Assembly (NCBI RefSeq): GCF_016808095.1 | Contig: NC_068971.1 | Coordinates: 32,589,631-32,653,630 of the forward strand | Source: Vigna angularis | Taxonomy: Eukaryota > Streptophyta > Magnoliopsida > Fabales > Fabaceae | Length of the DNA: 64,000 nt | Direction: 5' to 3' | Shown here: in pieces, positions 1 through 12,290 of the stretch | Layout: each line of letters starts with the position of its first letter | How positions within the stretch are numbered: position 1 is the first letter of the stretch | Notes under the pieces: generated by a model | The model's database searches: none | The model's input: the letters and a program-made list of their open reading frames with translations, nothing else | Told to the model about the DNA's origin: nothing | Translations under genes and position numbers: made by a program

Positions 1-3000
1 CATTGGCCTCAGTAACCTGAAGATGGTTGCAACATTAGTTACATCTACACACACAACGGGTAAGTACTATAATAGTTGCAGAGAAAGTTACAGGCCCATT
101 TTAGCAAATATTATATATGTCTAAGTGCATTAAAACATCAATCTCGAAAAACCTTTAACATCATAATAGCTGCCCTAAATAAAAATCTATTAGGAAGTTA
201 GTAGCCAAGTGCACCCACCAGCAGGCTTTGTTAGCTATATATTGGCAGATTCAACTTAAAGCCAATTTGGATTATGCGAACTTTCCCAATACATATATAA
301 ACCATACTCCAAGAATTGGGACAGACAATGTTGGACATTCCCAACATCGCCCCTCTATAGATGCTTGTCAAACCATGGCAGCCTATCAAAACTAATTGTT
401 ATCAATAAGCTTTGATACCATGTCAAATTTCAACTTAAAACTATTTCTTATCAATTGAAGTTTTCTAATAGTTATATAAGCTTCACTCCAAGAATTGAGG
501 CAGGCCATATCAGACTTCCCAACATACACGCTTAGTTGGTAACTGATTATGTCAGCTCATTTGACAACTAACATAGTCAGTTGGTGTATTTTACATCTAA
601 CTTTTATTAGGATGTAATAGACTAAAAAAATATAAATTTGGTGAGTTTGTTTTGGGCAATTTTGGTTTCTGCTTTCAAGGGTAGCCATTATAAATGCTCC
701 CTTTTGTATTCAGCTTCACACAGATAAAAATAATAAAATATCATATCAGTTTCTCCAAGAACTTTCTAACATATTGAAGATACATTAATATTTCATGATT
801 GAAGACCACTAGAAGAACAAAAAAGATAAAGATTATGATTATTTTCATCATATTAGTTTTAATTTCTCTATGTTCCACCATATACTGAATTTAGAACAAT
901 CAACAAATACTAGAGTGACATCACTCACCGGAAATCGAATGACTTCATTCCTCCTCCAACCAAGAGAGTTGTAAACCACAATGAGCTAAGCATGGAAAAA
1001 ACTCGTGAGAAGATAGAATTTAAGAAATAAATATAAAACAATATAACTAATGAAAGGATAACAAAATATGTGATGAATTTACCAAATTCTTCCCTCGAAC
1101 CAGATCAACTTCTGATGCAGGACAATAACTTATGTTCAAAAGTGGACACTGGAAAATATGAAAAAGGAAAAAGTATATTGAAAATATAAAAAACTCGAAC
1201 TTAAATATGATAATAAAAAACTATCATATCTAATAGTTATTATAATCTTTTTTGTGATAAAGGGGAAGGCACAAAGCTCACATGTCATTATATAATAACG
1301 TAAATTGAACTACATCAAAATATAACAACAAAGATCGGATGGACAAACTGTATATATTAACATGTTAAAACAAATTATTGATTACAGCAAATAGAGAAAT
1401 ATGATATGATTTGATTACATAGGGAAATATCTTATCAAAAAGATGAAGAAAGGAATATAATCCATTAAAAATAAACAAAATCAGGTTTGACATGTCATAC
1501 ACCAAACGGTAATTGAGCCAAGGAATAATAAAGGATAAGAAATCATTTATCAACAGCTAAAATTTTGAAAAAAAAAATTTAAGACAAGGAAGAAGCAAGC
1601 CATTTCAGCAAATAATACAAATAGTGAACAAACTTAAAAAGATTCTAGATCTTTTACTTGTTGAAACTTTGTAACTGGGTTTTGACATCTAGAAAGCAAT
1701 GGTGATTCAACCAAGCAAGCCAGTGATGATGAAACCAATTCCTCTGCCTGCCAAAAAGCAATATGCCACTAGACGATTCACTAACAAATGGTTATACACA
1801 GTAACTTGAAACAGACTCTGAAACTGCACCTCCTTGTAGCCTATTGCCAGCCGTTTGGAATAATCATTGGCAACATGCTGCTTTTCTGTGCCAGTGACTG
1901 CATCATGGTGTTGAGCAATTGCTAAAGCATCAGCTAATGAGTCTGTATTTGGCCCTGAATTCATTCTCCCCCTAAAAAATTCTAGTTGTCTTGCAGCCTA
2001 ATAATTTTTTTGTAGAAAGTAAATATCCAAACACTGGTGGACTACGGATGATTATTACCTTGTAAACTATAAATATACAAATCATACCAAGTAATAGCCA
2101 CTCATTAATCTGACATAGCGTTTGATAGCTGGTCTACTGGTAAAGTATCCTGTCCAGTAACCATTTGCACGATCTGCATAACTGGTATTTTGTTCATGAA
2201 TATATGAGGAGAAACGTCATACCATACAAATATATAATAATTAAGCAAAATGGATTATGAAACAGCTACAAATTAACTCACGGGAAGAAATCATCAGTCT
2301 TGATTGGCCAGTACTCATTGGTAGCAAATTTTGCATCAGTATATATGGATGGCGTAGAGTAAAGAGCATTAACGCGTCCATCCTAAAGTTGAAAAATACT
2401 TAACAATCAGAGTTCATAATAACAAGAATAAGCACATGAAGTCAAACCACAAACAAATAAATTCATGTATACGAGTGAGTTACCTTGTTTACATAATGAA
2501 TGAGTTTGTCCAGCTGCCGGAACCATGTATGTGCATATTGATACTTAAAATCAGTTCCCATTGTCCACATTATATGATTTGTTCGAGTTATGTTTGCCTA
2601 ATAATAAAATAGTGTAAGATAGCGATTAAGATGATCCTGAATAAAAGCAATTAAAGTTCCCGCTATTCCAAAAAACTCAATAGCAAAATTCAAATTCATA
2701 TTCAAGCTTCAAGTTAAGAACATGTCAGTTTGGTTGAAATGGATTTCCATTAAAGAAGGTTGGAAACATCTTTTAAAAGCACCAACTATAAGAAAATATG
2801 ATAGATTATTACATACTAATATCATCTTTTTCTGTTTTTTCCATTTGCTTTAAATTTAAGGTCATGGTTGAGTTCTTGTTTACAGTTTAATATCCTTTTG
2901 AAAACTTTGAGGATTGACTCGGTAAAACCCTTTTAAGGTTCCTAGTTCGTCTAACTCTTCCAGATCATCTAATGGTTCAAGTGAGTCTGACTTCATCAGT

Positions 3001-6000
3001 ACATCTTCATTAGTGCTTTTATCTTTTACAAAAGCGTTTGATGACATCAGATTGTCTGCTTGCATCCAGACTTTAACTTCCTCTTAGACTCGTATCATCT
3101 AAAGAGTCTACATAAGTGACGTTTAAAACTCAATAGTGAAAGCAATGTTCACAAATTTTTCTTGGCTTGTTTAGGTGTGATTTATTGAACATAGTTAAGG
3201 TAGTATGGAACATGTTTGGAATCCAAGTGTGGGTCTAAATCCCACATTGGATAGAAATGAGAAAGTAGAGCACCTTATAAAGGTGAAAGACTCATTAACC
3301 CATTGCCTTAAGGTTTTGGGTAGAGAGTGGTGTCGATCCCTAATTTAGTTGGGCTCATATCTCATTGGTATTGTGTCTCCCCGGTGAACTTCCTCCCCAA
3401 TAGTGAATGCCAAATCAGCAAAGAAAGCGTGAGATATTGGAGGTTGTATATAAAGGTGATAAACACGTTAGACAAGTCCGAATACAAGCTCTCAGAGGAG
3501 AGTTTGAACTACAAGCTCTCAGAGGAGAGTTTGAACAGTTGAAGATGGAGTCCAAAGAGCATATAACCGAGTACATAACTCGGGTGGAGAAGGTGGCCAA
3601 CCGACTCGGATGGATGTACTTGTTGGGTCATTAGAAACCCACGAACAAAGGAGAAGGAGTTGGGATGATCATGTTGAACCTGACGATCAAGCACTATAGG
3701 TACAGTTTGACTCAAATCAACTCTCTTGAAACTTGAAACATGCTTAATCCTCTCTTTTATCTAACTTTGTGAATAAGTTTAGCTTAGGTTATACATAGGA
3801 GTTTTCATCACTAATTCCTCAAGTTTTGTAGGCAATTTGTGTGCTTTGGAAGAGCATCTAAACTACCAAGAGTGGGAGCCTTGGAAAAGCTGCAAAAAGC
3901 AAGTGTTTTGAAGGATCATGGAAGATTTCTCACGCCAGGGCGTCTCAGGAGGGGGGCTGAGCCCCATTCAATTCGCATTTCACTACAAGTTTCACGCCAG
4001 GGCGCCCCAGACAGGGGGCCGAGCGTCATTCTTCATGTAGCTCCTGCACAACCCTCGCACCTGGGCGCCCCAGAACAGGGGGGCTGGGTGCAACTTTTGC
4101 TGACATGACACCCTAGACCTATTTAAGGCTTCCATTCAACGAGGGTGCCATCTTCTTGGCTGCTAAAGCACGAAAACACCATTTTGGACCTCTGGGAGCT
4201 GGTTTTGAGTAGTGGGAACTCTCCATTCTTCCTCCTTGCGTCTCCATCTCTTCCATTTTCTTCCATTGTAAGCTCAAGCTCTCCATGACTATGGAGAGCT
4301 AAGTTCATTTTGTTGGGGAATGATGTAACTACGAAACTTTCTTGTAAATGCACTTGTGTTTAATGAATATAAGCTTCTTTCATTTATTGTGAGTGTTTAT
4401 TTCCTTCTCTTAAAGCTTGTTGTAACTTGATCAACCATAGCATGATTCTTTGGTTTGCTTGATATTGGGAAGTATTGTGTGAACCTTGAACCGGAATAAA
4501 CACCTAAAGGAAATTGTGTCTAGGGATAGAGCTTGGACCTTTAGTTGTCTTAAACCTCTATTCTTAATGCAGATGAACTTGTTAGGTTACCAAGGGATTG
4601 GAATTTAATGAGTGAATCTAGGCTCTCTCTACCAAGGGATTGGGTTTGAGTAACTTAGTAGATTGGCATGAGCAATTAAATGAAGAAGTAGTAATGTGCA
4701 TTTGCATAAGTGTGTAGTAGGTAAAATCATTCTCCGACGTCTCCATTCCATATCATCTCTAATCGTTTCATTTCCAAGTGTTTTAACCCCAAGAAGTTCA
4801 ATCTATCACTTATAGATTATGTTTATTTTCATTGCACTGAATTCACATTAAATTGAATTATTCTTTAGTCTAAATTAGTTAGATAATTATACGATTGTAA
4901 AGTGTCATACGAGTCTCTTAGGATACGATATTCGGTCTTACCGGTTTATTACTTAAAACGATTTGGTACGTTTGCCAATGAGTTAACAAGTTTTTGGCGC
5001 CGTTGCCAGGGACTCAGCGTTAACACTTTACTCTTGAGTAATTTTTAACCAATTCAGGCTTTATTCTTATATTCTTTTTACTGTGAATAATTTTTGTCTT
5101 TATTATTTTTGAGGCTAACTTGGTGCTCTAGTACCGTTGTCTCTAGTGTATGCAGGGAAAAATCCGTACTAGAAGCACATCATCTTCTGAACCTCTTCTC
5201 TTAGATCCTGAAGTTGAAAAGACAGCCCGAAGAAACAATAGCAGAAGAAGAAGATAGAACAGGGCTTCAAGAGAAACTTTTCCCATACCTGTGACTCTTG
5301 AGCAACCCTTCATCCCTACATCTGATCAGGAAGTGGAGGATATGGCTCACAATCGGAATGGTAATGGTGATGGGCAAGCTAGACAACCTTGGAGGACTAC
5401 TCTACGTTCTCAGGACCTCTCCACTTTAATAGCATTGCTCGGCCACGGGTCAATGCCACAAACATGGAGATGAAGCCTGCTCTCATCCACTTGGTGCAGA
5501 GTAATCAATTTCACGGCCTATCACATGAGAGTCCATTCAATCACATAACCAACTTCCTTGAGATATGCAACACGGTGAAGATCCATGATGTACCTGATGA
5601 AGCTATAAGGCTCAGCCTGTTTCCATTCTCATTGGGAGGCAATGCCAAGGCATGGCTCAATTCCTTTCCTGAAAACAGCTTCACTACATGGGAGGATGTG
5701 GTGGCCAAATTCTGCAACAAATACTTCCCAAAATCCAAAGTTAACAAGGGGAAACAGGAAATATCATCTTTTCAGCAGGATGTTAGTGAGACCTTAAGCC
5801 AAGCTTGGGATAGATTCAAGGGGCTATTGAGAAAGACACCCACTCATGGGTTTGATGAGCCTACAGTCCTGAATATGTTTTTGAGAGGATTGAGATCCCA
5901 AACCAAATTGATGTTGGATGCCTCGGCTGGAGGAAATATCCGATGGAAGACACCAGAAGAAGCCCATGAGCTAATTGAAAACATGGCTGCAAATGACAGT

Positions 6001-9000
6001 GAATTGCAGAATGAAAGGGCTCAACAAAAAGGTGTTTTTCAACTACAATCTCAGGACGCCTTGTTAGCTCAAAACAAGATAATGACCCAACAGCTTGAAG
6101 CTCTCATGAACAAACTCTCTCAATTGCCAAAAGAGCTCCAAAGTGTGTCACAGGCCCAACATCAAGGTTGTGAGTTGTGTGGTGGAGAACATATAAATGG
6201 TCAGTGCACAGGCTAATACCCAAGAAGATGTGAACTACATGGGTAATCAAAACCAGCAAAGTAACTACAACCAAGGGTGGAGACCGCACCCAAGCATGGG
6301 CCAAGGACAAGCTGGGCCATCAAACAAACCACCACAACAACAATACCAACCACACCCTTCTCTATCAGACAGGACCTCTAAGTTGGAGGACACTCTCCAA
6401 CAATTCATGCAAGTGTCCATCACCAACCACAAAAGTACCGAAGCTTCCATCAGAAATTTGGAGATTCAAGTTGGCCAACTGGCCAAGAAGCTAGAGGAGA
6501 AGTCTGAGAAGAATTTTGGAGCCAATACGGAAGCTAACCCCAAGGAAGAATGCAAGGTGATCACCACGAGAAGTGGTAAGGTGTTAGTGAGGGGAGAGAA
6601 AAAGAACTTAAAAGAGGGTGCTGATAGAAAAGATGAAAATGAGAGAAAAGATGAGAATGAGAGAGAAGAAAAGAATGAGGGAGAAGAAAAAGAGAGTGTT
6701 GGAGAAGAGAAGAAGAAAGAAGAGGGGGATGAGAGAAGAAAAAGAAAAGAAAAAGAATTTGAGAAGCCTCTTCCCTATCCACAAATCTACTCAAGAAAGG
6801 AGAAGGAGAAACAATTTGGGCGGTTTATGGATATCTTCAAGCAATTGGAGATAAAAATACCCTTCTCAGAAGCACTGCAACAAATGTCGGTCTATGCAAA
6901 GTTCATTAAGTAACTCCTCACTAAAAAGAGGAAATACATTGAGGAAGAGACCATTGAAGTGCAAGGCAACTGTAGTGCCATTATCCAGAAGCTCCTCCCT
7001 CCAAAATTCAAGGATCCAGGTAGCTTCACCATCCCTTGCACTATAGGGAAGCTAGCTATTGGGAAAACTTTGATTGACTTGGGTGCTAGCATCAATTTAA
7101 TGCCTCTTTCCTTATTCAAGAAGATTGGAGAGCTAGAACTCAAGCCCACTCGGATGACTCTACAATTGGCTGACAGATCCATCAAGTATCCACATGGTGT
7201 GGTGGAGGATGTTCTTGTTAAAGTTGATAAATTTGTGTTCCCGGTGGATTTCGTTATCATGGAGATGGAGGCGGATGTGGATGTACCCCTCATTCTTGGA
7301 AGGTCGTTTATGAAGATGGCAAGAGTGCTTGTTGATGTTGATGATGGCAAGCTCAAGGTGAGGGTGCAAGATGAAGAGGTGAATTTTAATGTCTTTGAAG
7401 CCATGTCCCACTCCAATGATGAGGGAGAGTGTTTTCAAGTTGATGTGCTTGATGAAGCTTGCATGAAGGTGGAAAGAGAGATACATATTTCATCCCCTCT
7501 TGTGAAGACCCTCATTAATGCGCATGAATCTCTCAATGAAGAAGATAAGAGAATTCTTGAAGAGTGTTTGACAGATCTTGATGTGCTGAAGGAGACTCCA
7601 ACTCAGGAGGTGAAGATTGAAGATCTGAAGACTGATACCATTATTGAAGAGAAAAAGGTGGAGCTGAAGATGTTACCCTCTCACTTAAAGTATGTTTTTC
7701 TAGAAGAGGGTAACAACAAACCAGTAATTATCAGCAGCTCCTTATCATCTGATGAAGAGAAGAAGCTGATAGAGGTCCTAAAAAGCAACAAAGGAGTTGT
7801 GGGATGGTCTATCTCTGATTTGAAGGGGATAAGTCCCACTTATTGCATGCATAGAATCTTTATGGAAGAGGATTTCAAACTAGTGGCCCAACCTCAAAGA
7901 CGGCTCAATCCCATCATGAAAGAGGAGGTGAGGAAAGAGGTTCTAAAGCTTCTTGAGGCCAAAATCATTTATCCTATTTCTGATAGCACTTGGAAAAGTC
8001 CGGTGCAAATAGAGCCCAAGAAGGGTGGCATGACAGTGGTGTGTAATGAGAAGAATGAACTCATCCCTACAGCGAAATTCCTTTTCTTATCCTTGAGTAC
8101 ACCATGGTCATCACTTCTCTTTCACAATCCATGGTCACAACACTACCTGATCATGGAGGGACATCCTGTCACCAAACCTGAACCATGGGCTCTGATACCA
8201 TTTGTAGGGAGGTTCAACACACACACATACACATAGATCTCCACACTGGTAAGATATTGTCCGCTTTGGGTCAAGCCCTCACAGATTTGCTTTTGGTACC
8301 ACTCCAAAAGGCCTCTTACCAATTGAGGTATCTTATATGTATATAAACTCATGTCCATCTCTTATTTTATCCGATGTGGGACTTTTGTTTGTACCCAACA
8401 TATCTCTAGTCGATGTGGGACTTTGTTAGGTTTCTGAGTAGGAAACCTAATTAACCAAGATCACAGTAGGCAGAAAGGATAATGAAAGAATGAATTTCTC
8501 TTATTAATGGTAATAGAATTCTCTAAACAAGATAGTTGAGAGCATAACCTCCCTCATAGGACTATAGTCGTCTGTTAACAACCTCAATAATCAAAAGCAT
8601 AACCCTAACAATAGAATCTAGCTCTATTTATATTAAATATTTCCAGCCATCTTATACTGAATATTTCTCTAGAATATAGCTCTATTTACTATAAATATCT
8701 TATACTGAATATTTCCCTATAATATAGCTCTATTTACTATAAATATCTATAATATAGCTCTATTTACTATAAATATCTTATACTGAATATTTCCCTATAA
8801 TATAGCTCTATTTACTATAAATATTTCCCGTCCATCCTAACTGCTACAACAGTTAGGATAGTAACTCTTCAATCAATCGGTTCCAGTTCTTCACTTCTTT
8901 CCACTGTTCGGCTCGAGCTCTCACTGCCTTCAGCCGTTCGGCTCGACCTCTTCCCGCCTTCCACCGTTCGGCTCGACCTCTCCCCGCCTTCCACCGTTCA

Positions 9001-12000
9001 GCTCGACCTCTCCCCGCCTTCCACCGTTCGGTGCCCTTCTTCTTCTCTCCTATACTTTCTTTTTCTCTTGTATACCTTCCAACCCCTAACATTATCTATT
9101 ACCTTATATCCTATCAGACTTCTAACACTTACATTAATATCTTACCCGATGGCTCATTGAATCTCCTTGGTGAATTCTCTTCGAAAGACCCAACACCTCT
9201 CAATCACTCAATTCAATTTTTAATTTCTAACCATATTCTTGCATCTCAAGTCAAATAACATTTTTAAGAAGTCTGAAGATAAACACGCTCAACTTACTTG
9301 TGATAATGCAGCTGCAACAAAGTCATTCACTCGTTCTTGGACATTGTAATCAAACAATTCCATGTTATCCTTAAGGAAGAAGTAAACAAAGTTTAGCATA
9401 ACAAAGAACTAAAATAGTTATATATGTGATAACAAAATTAACAAGTTCTTATAATATTACTTGAACTATCGCTGAGTTATCATTAACTTCAAAGTAAAAT
9501 CCAGCAGGTGGCTCATAATTTTCAGGGAACGCTCCAGCAAAAATCTAGAAGAACAAAAAGGATACTCAACATAATAAAAGGAAACATTTAATTTAAGAGA
9601 AACCAATCATAAAAATAAAAAGACTCTTTGTAAGTAAATTTATGTCCAATTCAACCTCGTAAAATCCCACAAAACCGTCTTATAAGATAAGGTTTGCACC
9701 CATTTATATACTATAAACTTCTCTTATCTCTAGTCAATATAGGATCTCCAACACATCTCTCTCACATCTTGAACGTGGTACTAGACATTAATGAATGGTT
9801 CAATAGCTACCCGATACCAGGTGACACGATAGGCCTAACAAATAAACAAATTTCCGAATAGTAAGTGGCATAATAAGCCGAACAAATAACAAATTCTTGC
9901 TAACATAGGCTTTAACACATGGTTCTAATACCATGTTAAGAAGTGGACTTTAAGCCTAACTCAACGCCACAAAACTAGCTTGAGGTTTGCACCCATTTAT
10001 GTATTATAAACTTATCTTATCTCTAGTCGATGTGAGATCTCCAACAAATACAAAGACTCTTAGTAAGTGAACTTATGTCTAATTTAACCTCACAAAACCG
10101 TATTGCAAAGTGAGAATTGCACCCTACTTATATACAATATAATTCGACCTTATTCCTAGTCAATGTAGAATCTCTAACAAAGACAACCATAAAATATTTA
10201 AAGAGAAAAGAAATATATTTCTTGATATTCACCTGGGCTGAAGAGCCAAGGCTCTTACTACCCTGCCAGATAACCTCAAGACTCTTCTCCTTTTTGCGGT
10301 TAGCCCTATCTTGGTAGTCTATCCGACCAAAGAAAAGTGAGTCAAAGCCAACCTGCATACAAAGTAGAACCAATTGATAACCCACACAGCAAATAATAAT
10401 TCTGACATATATCTTCTTCAAAATATATTCATTAGTCATTATCAAAATCATGCTTTGCTCATTATGTATTTTAGAAAGTTTTTATTTCATTCCTGCTATA
10501 ATTTTATTCTTTATTGCATGTGTATATTGGTATTAATGCTAGGATTATGTATTTAAAAACAATCCCATAGTTATAGGGATTTGTTTCCTTAGAATTAGCT
10601 ATCTATATTTCCCAAAATAACTACCAAGCTTATGTATTTATAGGTCCATTGCCCTCATTATTGAAATACAAGAGAAACATATTCTTTCTAAATTTGAGAG
10701 TCATGATAAGATTCATTGCTTGAAGATCTATGCCATACTTCAGCTCCCAACAGGTAGGCCTGCACAGCAGAGTGTCCAAAAGGATCAATTTGCCAACCAA
10801 TTCTAGGAGTCACACCAAATTCCTCTTTCAGAAATTGATGACCAAGTGCAGTCTGATCAATCATGTCTATGTAATGTGTAACTGCCTCATCATGCATAGA
10901 CATGGCGCCATTTCTGTAACAAGGAGAAAATAAAGGAAAGAAATAGCATCAATCCCTAAATAAAAGACGATTGAAGAATACCATAATGGATAGATAATTG
11001 CCCATAGATATTGGAACCCTCACAAAGGAATTCTTAATCAGGTTGTTTTCACAGTAAATGATGGCTTTCATTTTACAATTGAAGAATGACTTTGTTCTTA
11101 ATCACATTGAAATCTGTTGTCAGAAAGGTATTTACATGAACTCTAGTTGACCCGAACTAACAAGTTTCTTAACAACATCCTGAACAGCTTCACTTTGATC
11201 TCTCCACCATCTCTTGAAAAATGCCTGCATTGATGAAAGTGAAAGAATTAAGAAGAAACAGCCAACACGTAAAATGAACATATAGTTGCATGCTACGTTC
11301 GAGCATATAAACATTGACAGGGTAGGAACAAAAACAGGAAATGTAGAAGGAATTTAAATATATATGGAGTTGACGCCTTGGTGTTAGACAAATCCTCAAA
11401 TTTTCTTGATATTCCTATCTATCAATTTCATTAGCTAGTTAGTCCTATCACACAGCCACACCGAGTTGATCCCAAGAGAGAGCATTTCACATTAGCATTT
11501 AAAGAAAGCCTTAAAAGTAGTCCATATTTTCAAAAACATAGTTTTCCTCATTTTCCTAGTATTCCTATTTGTCAATGTCACGAGCATTAACAGTCTAGGT
11601 AATTCAAGCTTGTTGTAGGAGCAACATTAATCTGTTGCCACAAGAAGGATGTGAAATATAAATCATGAATCTGGTAAAAAAAGGTTGCAGAGGAAGGCAT
11701 GAACTACATAAAGGAAATGAAATGCTTTGCCGGATTGTGTCTTGGAACATCACAGCACTACTTTTAGCCCAAAAAAGCAACTTCAAAATTTCCTCTTGTC
11801 ACGAGCAGTAGCACTTTGATCCAACAAAGAAACTCAAGAAAACAACATATAAGGGATTTAAAAGAAGCCAACTTACCATCTCAACATAGATAAACTTTCT
11901 GTTCTTGTCAGCCAACAGCGCGTGCACCATAGAGTCCAACACATTCTGCACACAAGCGCCCTGCACATTGCAACATAACAAACAAGACCCTCAACTTGCA

Positions 12001-12290
12001 ATCTTCAGACACCATTGTTCACAAGTTTAGCCAAAGAAAGAGAATTAAATCAACACCTGAATTGAATTGTTAGAACCAACATAGTACTGATCAACTGTCT
12101 TCAACCAACCAACATCGTCATGGGTATGAGCTACCAGATGAACATTGAGCTTGTCAGGGACTATACCCTGTGATGTGTTGTACACCATAAACTTGGATTG
12201 CCCACAGAGCAGTATTTCCAAAAGGGTCAACAAAAAGAGCAATTTTTTCGCCATTAGATGCTGAAAATGAGGAATGGTGGATTCACCCAT
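1..12290 (-). CDS. Lysosomal-type alpha-mannosidase (GH38), gene A, 3' end cut by window edge
   Basis: Glycoside hydrolase family 38 enzymes of this type hydrolyse alpha-mannose from N-glycans in the vacuole, apoplast or lysosome. Exons, from high to low coordinate: 12290-12057, 11960-11877, 11224-11136, 10913-10739, 10352-10233, 9544-9461, 9369-9298, 2597-2484, 2382-2282, 2181-2088, 1997-1830, 1747-1658, 1148-1083, 985-929. All 14 are bounded by GT/AG and join in frame to 516 codons. A possible exon 15 starts at 16 (V-T-E-A-N) and leaves the window; that one is weak. Visible motifs are HTHDDVGW (zinc ligands), [10 protein letters not shown] (nucleophile Asp) and HHDAVTGTE. The first Met is at 12290, but an inner Met at 12254 directly precedes a hydrophobic signal peptide ([15 protein letters not shown]) and may be the true start. 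Intron 7 (2598-9297) is swollen by retroelements. Exon lengths 2-14 equal those of gene B. No stop or frameshift is seen in the visible part; whether the 3' half is intact is unknown. Confidence 0.9.
17..928. other. Gene A intron 14 with duplicated repeat remnant
   Basis: No coding signal is seen. Two diverged direct copies of a TE-like segment lie at about 247-350 and 425-530. Both contain a stretch like ACTCCAAGAATTG followed by TTCCCAACA, which suggests the end of a decayed LTR-type repeat. Confidence 0.35.
3213..3402 (+). repeat. Solo-LTR-like legume repeat (TGTTTGGAATCC family)
   Basis: It begins TGTTTGGAATCCAAGTGTGG and ends near CCTCCCCAATAG. A clear relative starts at 59774 in the same window and shares the segment about ATGAGAAAGTAGA and TATAAAGGTGAAAG. 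TG start, repeated copies and about 190 bp suggest a solo LTR or TRIM LTR. I could not find a target-site duplication. Confidence 0.5.
3404..3710 (+). pseudogene. Copia gag fragment (UBN2-like)
   Basis: The translation around 3407-3634 contains the gag stretches [29 protein letters not shown] and KVANRLG, typical of the Copia gag_2/UBN2 domain. A 27-bp tandem duplication (3484-3510 and 3511-3537) repeats nine codons (QALRGEFEL). The fragment has neither protease nor LTRs of its own. It lies in intron 7 of gene A, antisense to that gene. Confidence 0.6.
3720..4988 (+). repeat. 5' LTR region of an Athila-type Gypsy element
   Basis: The right end is TTAACA at 4983-4988, two bases before an Athila-type primer-binding site. 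The left border is not resolved and is approximate. Inside lie three imperfect GC-rich copies of a motif like ACGCCAGGGCGCCCCAGA followed by a run of G (about 3931, 3991 and 4050). No open reading frame of note is present. Confidence 0.6.
4991..5012 (+). other. Athila primer-binding site
   Basis: TTTTGGCGCCGTTGCCAGGG-like sequence follows the LTR end. Athila-group Gypsy elements prime from a tRNA with this consensus (TGGCGCCGTTGCCGGGGA), usually given as tRNA-Asp. One base differs from that consensus. Confidence 0.75.
5150..8071 (+). pseudogene. Athila-type Gypsy gag-protease-RT, broken
   Basis: The reading frame opens at an ATG at 5150 and hits a stop near 5258. It shifts frame near 5390 and again near 6205, and has an in-frame TAA at 6911-6913. 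Gag (about 5400-6215) includes [30 protein letters not shown] and a zinc-knuckle-like [14 protein letters not shown] Lys/Glu-rich spacer (6590-6760) follows. The aspartic protease carries [10 protein letters not shown] (about 7078-7107), then a linker and the N-terminal RT ([20 protein letters not shown]). The frame stops matching after LIPT near 8071, where a minus-strand TRIM fragment begins; catalytic RT, RNase H and integrase are absent. The pseudogene lies in intron 7 of gene A, antisense to it. Confidence 0.85.
8072..8400 (-). mobile_element. TRIM/LTR fragment with primer-binding site
   Basis: Read on the minus strand, an LTR starts at 8400 (TGTTGGGTACAAAC, then AGTCCCACATCGG). It is followed by TGGTATCAGAGCCC at 8200-8187, the initiator-Met-type primer-binding site. 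About 115 bp of internal sequence then ends against the Athila pol at 8071/8072. No second LTR is seen, so the copy is truncated. A further 29-bp LTR start of a related family precedes it (8401-8423 plus 9117-9127) and is split by the solo LTR next to it. Confidence 0.65.
8625..8830. repeat. AT-rich tandem repeat inside the solo LTR
   Basis: Four to five imperfect copies contain ATAGCTCTATTTACTATAAA and CTTATACTGAATATTTCCC. The copies vary in length; one lacks the second half. Confidence 0.75.
8890..9035. repeat. 30-bp GC-rich tandem repeat inside the solo LTR
   Basis: About four copies of a 30-bp unit contain CCGTTCGGCTCGACCTCT and CCGCCTTCCA. On the minus strand the unit happens to encode a repeated [10 protein letters not shown] decapeptide, which looks like a by-product of the repeat rather than a gene. 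Confidence 0.8.
9620..10185 (-). mobile_element. Cluster of three TRIM LTRs in gene A intron 5
   Basis: Three related minus-strand LTR-like units lie at about 9620-9751, 9934-10037 and 10064-10182. Each has an AGAGATAAG-like stretch, then a TGGGTGCAAACC-like stretch, then GTTGAGTTAGG or a variant. After the middle copy the minus strand reads TTAACATGGTATTAG, an LTR end plus degenerate Met-type primer-binding site. The unit at 35618-35976 is a complete member of the same broad family. Sense orientation here matches gene A. Confidence 0.6.

Larger units (their letters stand above)
8424..9116. mobile_element. Solo LTR, 693 bp, TSD GACTT
   Basis: It starts TGTTAGG and ends CCTATCA, a good terminal inverted repeat with TG/CA ends. 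It is flanked by GACTT at 8419-8423 and 9117-9121, the 5-bp duplication expected of LTR-retroelement integrase. There is no internal domain, so it is a solo LTR left by recombination. It interrupts an older TRIM LTR in intron 7 of gene A. Confidence 0.8.

Noticed and set aside
6561..6854. Minus-strand and alternative-frame ORFs over the Lys/Glu-rich gag spacer
   Set aside because: Low-complexity purine-rich sequence stays open in several frames by composition.
8853..9092. Minus-strand protein with [10 protein letters not shown] repeats
   Set aside because: Coded by the 30-bp tandem repeat inside a solo LTR.
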